NCBI GenBank assembly: GCA_017964345.1
Contig: JAGCSD010000093.1
Coordinates: 1 to 11,280 of the forward strand
Origin: Clostridia bacterium
GTDB taxonomy: Bacteria; Bacillota; Clostridia; Christensenellales; QALW01
Direction: 5' to 3'
DNA: 11,280 nt
Shown: positions 5,799-11,280 of the stretch, one piece after another
Layout of the letters: every line of letters starts with the position of its first letter
Numbering within the stretch: position 1 is the first letter of the stretch
Translations under genes and position numbers: made by a program
The notes under the pieces: generated by a model
The model's input: the letters and a program-made list of their open reading frames with translations, nothing else
The model's database searches: none
Told to the model about the DNA's origin: nothing

Positions 5799-7946
5799 AT
5801 GGACTTGTTAGACGAACTGACAAAACCGTATCCGCCTGAAGAAGCGGAGAAAATCAGAGAGGCGCACGCGCTCGCCTGTGCCGCCCACGAGGGGCAGAAG
5901 CGGGAATCGGGTGAGCCGTATTTGTCACACCCCGAACATGTGGCGCAGATCCTTGTCAACATGGGCATGGATTATGAAGCCGTGTGCGCGGCGCTTTTGC
6001 ACGATGTGGTGGAAGATACCGCCGTTTCACAGGAAGAGATCGTCAAAAAATTCGGTGAAAACGTGGGGGAAATCGTCAAAGGCGTCACCAAGCTGAATAA
6101 AATTCAGTTTGCTTCCAAAGAAGAGGCGCAGGCGGAAAATCTGCGGCGGATGTTTTTGGCGATGGCGCACGATATTCGCGTCATTTTGGTAAAATTAGCG
6201 GACCGCCTGCACAATATGCAGACGCTCTCCGCCTGTGACGAAGCCAAGCAAAAGCGCATTGCGCGCGAAACGCTGGATATCTACGCCCCGCTTGCCAATC
6301 GTCTGGGTATTTATCAGATCAAATGGCAGCTCGAGGACCTTTGTCTGCAGTATTTGGATCCGGAAGCATATAACGGGATTCGTCACGCTATCGACGAAGG
6401 CTTAGAAACGCGCCGGGCGATGATTGAAGAAATCTGCCAAGACATCCGGCAGACACTTGAGGAAAACAACATCCCCGCCATTAAAGTGTACGGACGCCCG
6501 AAGCATTATTACAGTATTTACAGCAAAATGCGCGCGCAGGGCACCAATACGCTGGATCAGATTTACGATCTGAGTGCGGTGCGCATCATCGTCAAAGACG
6601 TGCGCACCTGTTATGAGGCGCTCGGCGCCATGCATCAGGAGTTTACGCCCCTGCCGGGACGGTTCAAGGACTATATCGCCATGCCCAAGGCGAATATGTA
6701 TCAGTCCTTGCACACCACGGTCATCGATAAATCGGGCAGAACATTTGAAATTCAGATCCGTACCGAAGAAATGCACAACACCGCCGAATACGGTATCGCG
6801 GCGCACTGGAAATACAAAGAAGGCATCTCCGGCGAACTGACCAGCGGGGAAGAAAAACTTTCGTGGCTGCGGCGCATGATGGATTTGGAGCACGAGGCGA
6901 AGGACAGCGCCGAGTTTATTGACGCGGTCAAAACCGAACTGTTCAACGACGAAGTGTTCGTGTTCACGCCCAAGGGTGACGTCAAGAGCCTGCCGATGGG
7001 TGCCACACCGCTGGATTTCGCGTATGCCGTGCATTCGTCCGTCGGTCATCGGTGCATCGGCGCCAAGGTCAACGGACGCATCGTCAACATTGACACCAAG
7101 CTGAAAAACGGCGATATAGTGGAAATTCTGACCGCGTCGGAAACGGCGGGACACGGTCCGAGCCGCGACTGGCTCAACTGGGTGCGCACGAACGAAGCGA
7201 AAAGCAAGATCCGCGCGTGGTTCAAAAAAGAACTGCGGGAAGATAACATCGAAAAAGGACGTGATATGCTGGAAAAAGAGGCAAAGCGGCAGGGGTACGC
7301 GCTTTCGCTTCTGACGCGCCCGGAATGGCTCAACCCGCTGATCCGGCGGTATAAGATCCAATCCATGGACGATTTGTACGCGTCCGTCCGTTACGGCGCC
7401 CTGCGCGTGCATCAGATCCTGCCGCATTTGGTCACGGAATATAAAAAGACGGTGCGCACCGAAGAAACGGTGGATAAGCCCAAGCAGGAGAAAAAGCGGG
7501 TGCATTCCCACAACGGCGTGATCGTCAAAGGGGAAACCGATATGCTCGTGCGCTTTGCCCGCTGCTGTTCGCCCGTGCCGGGCGACGATATTGTCGGCTA
7601 TATCACGCGCGGACGCGGCGTTTCGGTTCATCGGCGCGATTGCAGCAATGTGCGGAGTATCGAAAAGGAACGGGAGATTCCCGTGGCGTGGGATACCGAT
7701 ACGGACAGCGATTTTGTCGCCAATCTGCAAATGCGCTCCTATGATCGCACGGGTATCATGCTGGAACTCTCCAACTGCGTATATAACCGCAAATCGGATA
7801 TCGCGGCGCTCAATGTGGCGATCCGCGAGGGCGTGGCGACGATCACCATCGGCGTGCGCATCACCAGCACCCAGCAGTTGGAACAGCTTATCAAAGATTT
7901 CAAAAAAATCGACGGTATTTTTGAAGTTTACCGTCTGAACAATTAG
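5799..7946 (+). CDS. rel: Bifunctional (p)ppGpp synthetase/hydrolase (Rel/SpoT type)
   Basis: Makes and breaks the alarmone (p)ppGpp, controlling the stringent response; acts on ribosomes and in the cytosol. It has 715 aa with the full long-RSH order. The HD hydrolase domain has SHP (His44), LLHDVVEDT (66-74) and 'KLADRLHNM' (132-140), all catalytic residues intact. The synthetase has '[13 protein letters not shown]' (232-244), 'YDLSAVR' (256-262), RFKD (288-291) and '[22 protein letters not shown]' region (316-337). RFKD rather than ExDD marks a bifunctional enzyme. Next come TGS (about 385-446, '[27 protein letters not shown]'-like), the conserved Cys cluster ('[17 protein letters not shown]') and a C-terminal ACT domain. 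The ATG follows recJ by four bases with an RBS inside the recJ 3' end (AGGGATG, 5787-5793 region). apt, often found between recJ and rel in Firmicutes, is absent. 'relA' is the usual symbol in B. subtilis. Confidence 0.97.
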   Translation: MDLLDELTKPYPPEEAEKIREAHALACAAHEGQKRESGEPYLSHPEHVAQILVNMGMDYEAVCAALLHDVVEDTAVSQEEIVKKFGENVGEIVKGVTKLNKIQFASKEEAQAENLRRMFLAMAHDIRVILVKLADRLHNMQTLSACDEAKQKRIARETLDIYAPLANRLGIYQIKWQLEDLCLQYLDPEAYNGIRHAIDEGLETRRAMIEEICQDIRQTLEENNIPAIKVYGRPKHYYSIYSKMRAQGTNTLDQIYDLSAVRIIVKDVRTCYEALGAMHQEFTPLPGRFKDYIAMPKANMYQSLHTTVIDKSGRTFEIQIRTEEMHNTAEYGIAAHWKYKEGISGELTSGEEKLSWLRRMMDLEHEAKDSAEFIDAVKTELFNDEVFVFTPKGDVKSLPMGATPLDFAYAVHSSVGHRCIGAKVNGRIVNIDTKLKNGDIVEILTASETAGHGPSRDWLNWVRTNEAKSKIRAWFKKELREDNIEKGRDMLEKEAKRQGYALSLLTRPEWLNPLIRRYKIQSMDDLYASVRYGALRVHQILPHLVTEYKKTVRTEETVDKPKQEKKRVHSHNGVIVKGETDMLVRFARCCSPVPGDDIVGYITRGRGVSVHRRDCSNVRSIEKEREIPVAWDTDTDSDFVANLQMRSYDRTGIMLELSNCVYNRKSDIAALNVAIREGVATITIGVRITSTQQLEQLIKDFKKIDGIFEVYRLNN

Positions 7947-7956
7947 GAGGCGCGCG

Positions 7957-8406
7957 GTGCTTGGCGTGATCCAGCGTGTCAAAAGCGCGTCCGTCAGCGT
8001 GGCGGGTGAAAAAATCGCCGAGATCGGACGCGGGTTCTTACTGCTCGTGGGCGTCACGAATACCGATACCGGGGACGACGCCCGCTACATAGCGGAAAAA
8101 ACGGCGCATCTGCGCGTGTTTGAAGATGAGAACGGTAAAATGAACCGTTCGCTGGATGAAGTGAACGGCGCGGTTTTGGCGGTTTCGCAGTTCACGCTTT
8201 GCGGCGACGCCCGTAAGGGACATCGTCCGTCGTTCGCGTCCGCGGCGCCGGGCGCGCAAGCCGAACCGCTCTATGACGCCGTGTGCCGCCTGCTTCGCGA
8301 ACAAGGCGTTTCCGTCGCCTGCGGGCGGTTCGGGGCGGATATGCAGGTAGAACTGGTCAACGACGGACCGGTGACGATCCTGCTTTCCAGCGACAGGAGG
8401 TTTTGA
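7957..8406 (+). CDS. dtd: D-aminoacyl-tRNA deacylase
   Basis: Removes D-amino acids (and glycine mischarged on tRNA-Ala) from tRNAs, a proofreading step in the cytoplasm. The 149-aa length is standard for DTD. Signature motifs are both present: SQFTL (77-81), bearing the catalytic-pocket residues, and NDGPVT (135-140), the GP cis-proline motif that enforces chirality. '[12 protein letters not shown]' (4-15) and '[10 protein letters not shown]' (84-93) also match the family. The start is GTG at 7957, six bases after a textbook TAGGAGG (7944-7950) that overlaps the rel stop codon. The rel-dtd order is the common Firmicutes arrangement. The metallo-hydrolase start lies two bases after the dtd stop, so these genes are almost certainly one operon. 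Confidence 0.96.
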   Translation: MLGVIQRVKSASVSVAGEKIAEIGRGFLLLVGVTNTDTGDDARYIAEKTAHLRVFEDENGKMNRSLDEVNGAVLAVSQFTLCGDARKGHRPSFASAAPGAQAEPLYDAVCRLLREQGVSVACGRFGADMQVELVNDGPVTILLSSDRRF

Positions 8407-8408
8407 GC

Positions 8409-9038
8409 GTGGAAATCGTATCTTGCCGAGTCGGACCGCTGGGCGTCAACTGCTATCTTGTTTCCGGTAACGGGCGCGAGGCGGCGGTGATCGATCCCGG
8501 CGGGGACGCTTCACGCATCCGGCGTATCGCGGACGCGCGCGGCTGGACGATCCGCGCCGTTTTGCTGACGCACGGGCATTTTGATCATACCGGCGCGGCG
8601 GAAAAGCTGCACAAACCCGGCGTGCGTCCGTTTATCGGGCGCGGCGACGCGTATTATCTGAACGATCCCGTTGCTTCGGTGGCCGATCTGTTGGGCTTGC
8701 CGTTCGTACCGGCAAACGCGGACGAGCTCTTGGACGACGGGCAGGTGCTTTCTCTGTGCGGGCTGGATTTGATCGTACTCGCTACGCCCGGGCATACGCC
8801 CGGCGGCGTGTGTTTTTTGTGCGAAAATACGCTGTTTTCCGGCGACACTCTGTTCTGCGGCAGTGTCGGAAGAACGGATTTTCCCGAAGGGAACGGCGGC
8901 ATGCTGATTGATTCCATCCGGCAAAAGCTTTTGCCTCTGCCGGACGATACGCGCGTACTGCCCGGGCACGGCGATACGACCACGATCGGAGAAGAAAAAC
9001 GGAACAATCCGTTTCTGCAGGGAGAGCCGCTATGCTGA
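8409..9038 (+). CDS. MBL-fold metallo-hydrolase, glyoxalase-II-like (YqgX type)
   Basis: A 209-aa cytoplasmic metallo-beta-lactamase-fold hydrolase. The metal ligands are all visible: THGHFDH (54-60), His129 in ATPGHTPGG, Asp146 in FSGDTLF, and His187 in LPGHGDTTTIG. The 'GSVGRTDFPEGN' segment (151-162) and the C-terminal 'EEKRNNPFL' are typical of the YqgX/GloB-like branch found in Firmicutes, which resembles hydroxyacylglutathione hydrolase but whose physiological thioester substrate is unsettled. The frame is open further upstream, but the correct start is the GTG at 8409, because a perfect AGGAGG (8395-8400) sits eight bases before it and earlier starts would lie deep inside dtd. Its stop overlaps the hemZ start (ATGCTGA), indicating translational coupling. 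Substrate is not decidable from sequence. Confidence 0.92.
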   Translation: MEIVSCRVGPLGVNCYLVSGNGREAAVIDPGGDASRIRRIADARGWTIRAVLLTHGHFDHTGAAEKLHKPGVRPFIGRGDAYYLNDPVASVADLLGLPFVPANADELLDDGQVLSLCGLDLIVLATPGHTPGGVCFLCENTLFSGDTLFCGSVGRTDFPEGNGGMLIDSIRQKLLPLPDDTRVLPGHGDTTTIGEEKRNNPFLQGEPLC

Positions 9039-10441
9039 CGCTTGCTACCGATACTCCGCAATTTTATAATGAGATCTGCGAAATGATCCGCGCGTTTGAG
9101 GATGTGGACAACATCATTTTGACCGATCGGAACGCGGATATGACCGTGATGGAGCGCGTGGAAAACGGAGTGCTTTCCGCGCGCGCGTCTTTTCGCGGCG
9201 AGCAGGGTGTTTTTTGCGAACCGTTTGCCCCGCAGGACAAGCCGGGGGACAAGCGCGCCCGCAAGCACGCCGTTAAGCTGGCGGTGTATGATGTGATGAA
9301 GCGCGTGACGCATAAGCGTCTGCCGTGGGGCGCGCTGACGGGTATCCGCCCGACAAAATTTCTGCGCGAACTGAGCGGCAACGCGGCTGTTTTAGAGAAA
9401 AAATATGATCTTCCGCCGGAAAAAAGCGCGCTGTTGGCGCGAATCGACCGTGTGCAGGAGCCGTTTTTGACGATTCCCGAAAACGAGATCGATGTCTATA
9501 TCGACATTCCGTTTTGCCGCACACGCTGTTCGTACTGCTCGTTTTCCACCACCGATTCCACCAAAGGCGAGGCGCTGATGCGTCCCTATGTGACGGCGCT
9601 GATGCGGGAAGCTGACGGCTGCGTGTCGCTTCTGCGCGACATGGAACGGAGCGTGCGGTGCCTTTACATCGGCGGCGGCACGCCCACGGCGCTGACGGAG
9701 GGTCTGTTTGAAGAGATGCTTACCGGTATAACGGCGCGCTTTGCGCCCGCGCGGGAATACACCGTGGAGGCGGGACGTCCGGACACGATCACGGAAGCCA
9801 AACTGCGCATGATGAAATCGTGCGGCGTTGACCGTATCAGTATCAATCCGCAAAGTATGCAGGAAGAAACGCTTCTGCGCGTGGGCAGAAGTCATACGCC
9901 GGACGAGATCCGCGCGTGCTTCCTGCTGGCGCGGCAGATAGGCTTTGAAACAATCAACGCCGATTTGATTGCCGGACTGCCCGGCGAAACGCCAAAGATG
10001 TTTGCCGATTCGCTTGAAAAGGTCATGGCGCTTATACCGGAGAATATCACGGTGCATACGCTGGCGCTCAAGCGCGGCTCGCGTATGGCGGAGGCGGGTG
10101 TGCGCGAACACAACGCGCGGGAGGTCGGACAGATGGTGGATTTCGCGCGTGAAACGCTGACGCGCGCGGGATATCAGCCGTATTATCTCTACCGCCAGAA
10201 ATATATGACCGGCAATTTTGAAAACATCGGCTATGCTCTGCCGGGGCATGAGGGCGTTTACAATATCGACATTATGGAAGAGACCTGCGATATTCTCGCG
10301 CTCGGCGCGGGCGGCACTTCCAAGCGCGTGTATCCGACCGGCGGACGCATCGAACGCGCGTTCAACGTCAAGGGGATCGCGGAGTACGCCTCGCGCGCGG
10401 AAGAAGCCGTTTTGCGCAAGCGCGCGCTATTTCTTTCTTGA
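9032..10441 (+). CDS. hemZ: HemZ-type radical SAM protein, coproporphyrinogen dehydrogenase-like
   Basis: A radical S-adenosylmethionine enzyme of the HemN/HemW superfamily, annotated by homology as oxygen-independent coproporphyrinogen III dehydrogenase (heme pathway). It has 469 aa. An N-terminal region of about 150 residues specific to HemZ includes 'LPWGALTGIRPTKFLREL' (97-114). The radical SAM core has the [4Fe-4S] motif CRTRCSYC (Cys162, Cys166, Cys169), then GGGTP (214-218), 'VEAGRPDTI' (245-253), 'RISINPQSM' (268-276) and 'DLIAGLPGET' (311-320). A C-terminal 'YRQKYMTGNFENIGY' (387-401) is typical of HemZ. RBS GGAGAG (9021-9026) is five bases before the ATG, which overlaps the hydrolase stop by seven bases. 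Whether it truly acts in heme synthesis is doubtful: no other heme gene is nearby, and relatives such as HemW have other roles. Its TGA lies inside the hisS -35 box. Confidence 0.93.
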   Translation: MLTLATDTPQFYNEICEMIRAFEDVDNIILTDRNADMTVMERVENGVLSARASFRGEQGVFCEPFAPQDKPGDKRARKHAVKLAVYDVMKRVTHKRLPWGALTGIRPTKFLRELSGNAAVLEKKYDLPPEKSALLARIDRVQEPFLTIPENEIDVYIDIPFCRTRCSYCSFSTTDSTKGEALMRPYVTALMREADGCVSLLRDMERSVRCLYIGGGTPTALTEGLFEEMLTGITARFAPAREYTVEAGRPDTITEAKLRMMKSCGVDRISINPQSMQEETLLRVGRSHTPDEIRACFLLARQIGFETINADLIAGLPGETPKMFADSLEKVMALIPENITVHTLALKRGSRMAEAGVREHNAREVGQMVDFARETLTRAGYQPYYLYRQKYMTGNFENIGYALPGHEGVYNIDIMEETCDILALGAGGTSKRVYPTGGRIERAFNVKGIAEYASRAEEAVLRKRALFLS

Positions 10442-10465
10442 CACAAACGTAAAAAATATTATAAT
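10438..10465 (+). promoter_or_regulatory. hisS promoter
   Basis: A consensus TTGACA (10438-10443) overlaps the hemZ stop codon, followed by a 16-base A-rich spacer and a perfect TATAAT (10460-10465). The transcript should start near 10472, giving a leader of only about 26 bases. That leaves no room for a T-box riboswitch between this promoter and hisS. Confidence 0.9.
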
Positions 10466-10497
10466 GAAAAGAGAATAACGGAATCAGGAGAATCATT

Positions 10498-11280
10498 ATG
10501 CTGACACAGGCACCCAAGGGAACCAAGGACGTGACGCCGCGCGAGGCGTATCGTTGGCAGTACGCCGAAGCATTGATGCGCGCACAGGCGGCAAAGTACG
10601 GCTACCGCGAAATTCGTACGCCCGGGTTTGAACATACGGAGCTGTTTCTGCGCGGCGTGGGCGATACGACCGACGTGGTGCAGAAAGAAATGTATACGTT
10701 TCTGGATAAAGGCGAGCGCAGTATTACCTTAAAACCGGAAGGCACCGCGGGCGCGGCGCGCGCGTTTCTGGAGCACGGCTTATTCAACGAGCCTCTGCCG
10801 CTGAAAATGTTTTATTTTACGCCCGTCTACCGGTATGAAAAGCCGCAGAGCGGACGCTTGCGCGAGCATCATCAGTTCGGCGTGGAGGCGTTCGGCGGAA
10901 GCGAGCCGACGCTCGACGCGGAAGTCATTTTGCTCGGGTGGAACGTGCTGAACGCGTTCGGGCTGAACGATCTGACGCTGTATATCAACAGTATCGGTTG
11001 TCCGACCTGCCGCAAAGCGTACAACGAGGCGCTCAAGGCGTATTTTGCGGAAAAACAGCTGTGCGAAACGTGCCAAAGCCGCTTAGAGCGCAACCCCATG
11101 CGCATTTTGGACTGCAAGGATCCCGACTGCGGACGCGACGCGGATGGCGCGCCGGTCATTTCCGACTACCTCTGCGACGAATGCCGCGCGCATTTTCAGT
11201 CCCTGCAAGCTCTGCTTCGCGCCATGGACGTTCCGTTTCGCGTCAATCCCCGGATCGTGCGGGGATTGGACTATTACACC
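10498..11280 (+). CDS. hisS: Histidyl-tRNA synthetase, 5' part
   Basis: Attaches histidine to tRNA-His in the cytoplasm. The first 261 codons are present; the frame is still open at the window edge (full HisRS is about 420 aa). Class II features: 'YGYREIRTPGFE' (34-45, motif 1 area), 'LKPEGTAG' (78-85), motif 2 'FTPVYRYEKPQSGRLREHHQ' (107-126), and the histidine-A motif RGLDYYT (255-261) at the very end; motif 3 lies beyond. The region 168-229 carries eight cysteines arranged mostly as CxxC pairs (168/171, 189/192, 206/211, 226/229) around 'NPMRILDCK', suggesting a metal-binding insert that I recall from clostridial HisRS proteins. The RBS AGGAG (10486-10490) is seven bases before the ATG. 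It has its own strong promoter, separate from the upstream operon. Confidence 0.97.
   Translation, partial: MLTQAPKGTKDVTPREAYRWQYAEALMRAQAAKYGYREIRTPGFEHTELFLRGVGDTTDVVQKEMYTFLDKGERSITLKPEGTAGAARAFLEHGLFNEPLPLKMFYFTPVYRYEKPQSGRLREHHQFGVEAFGGSEPTLDAEVILLGWNVLNAFGLNDLTLYINSIGCPTCRKAYNEALKAYFAEKQLCETCQSRLERNPMRILDCKDPDCGRDADGAPVISDYLCDECRAHFQSLQALLRAMDVPFRVNPRIVRGLDYYT

Noticed and set aside
6402..8057. 551-aa minus-strand open frame opposite rel and the start of dtd
   Set aside because: Its length comes from third-position GC bias of rel. The composition is antisense-like and it has no RBS or family motif.
8283..8408. Upstream extension of the metallo-hydrolase inside dtd
   Set aside because: The ATG at 8283 adds 42 Arg-rich residues translated from dtd in another frame. 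The GTG at 8409 has AGGAGG at ideal distance and gives the family's normal N-terminus.
9392..10249. 285-aa minus-strand open frame opposite hemZ
   Set aside because: Antisense shadow of an intact radical SAM gene; Arg/His-rich with no recognisable domain.
1..11280. CRISPR arrays, tRNA/rRNA genes, insertion sequences, phage or defence genes
   Set aside because: No regularly spaced repeats, tRNA-like cloverleaf, transposase motif or terminal inverted repeats were seen by eye; the window is almost fully occupied by core genes.

Overview
This is a GC-rich chromosomal window whose gene order is typical of Clostridia (Bacillota): secD-secF, recJ, rel, dtd, a glyoxalase-II-like metallo-hydrolase, hemZ and hisS, nearly all on the + strand. 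Strong AGGAGG-type ribosome binding sites, GTG starts in tight operons, the HemZ form of the HemN-like radical-SAM enzymes and the bifunctional Rel all fit. The base composition suggests a GC-rich clostridial lineage (for example Oscillospirales or Christensenellales). That placement is inference; no 16S or other species marker is present.

Layout. Positions 1-315 hold the 3' end of a PatB/MalY-type PLP enzyme. Positions 396-764 encode a small four-helix membrane protein of the TIGR04086/DUF3792 type. The 401-base gap 765-1165 is not empty. It contains what looks like a complete minus-strand mini-gene: promoter, Shine-Dalgarno, a 40-codon ORF at 820-942, and a hairpin with a T-run beyond the stop. 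It also carries a strong divergent promoter for secD and two similar inverted repeats. secD and secF (1166-3293) form a two-gene unit ended by an intrinsic terminator. recJ, rel, dtd, the metallo-hydrolase and hemZ (3377-10441) are packed with gaps of -7 to +10 bases, so they are probably one transcript. hisS starts at 10498 from its own near-consensus promoter and runs off the window.

Functionally this is core housekeeping: membrane protein export (SecDF), DNA repair (RecJ), stringent response (Rel), tRNA quality control (Dtd), and histidyl-tRNA charging (HisRS). The hydrolase and radical-SAM enzyme are conserved neighbours of less certain role.

The most unusual points are: (1) a SecD/SecF pair that keeps the fold and order but seems to have lost the transmembrane aspartates used for proton-driven export in both halves; (2) the unannotated 40-aa minus-strand gene; (3) matching TTTCCGCA inverted repeats around the secD promoter; (4) a terminator arm that could also pair with the recJ ribosome binding site. 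I found no CRISPR array, tRNA, rRNA, insertion sequence, phage gene or obviously new defence system.
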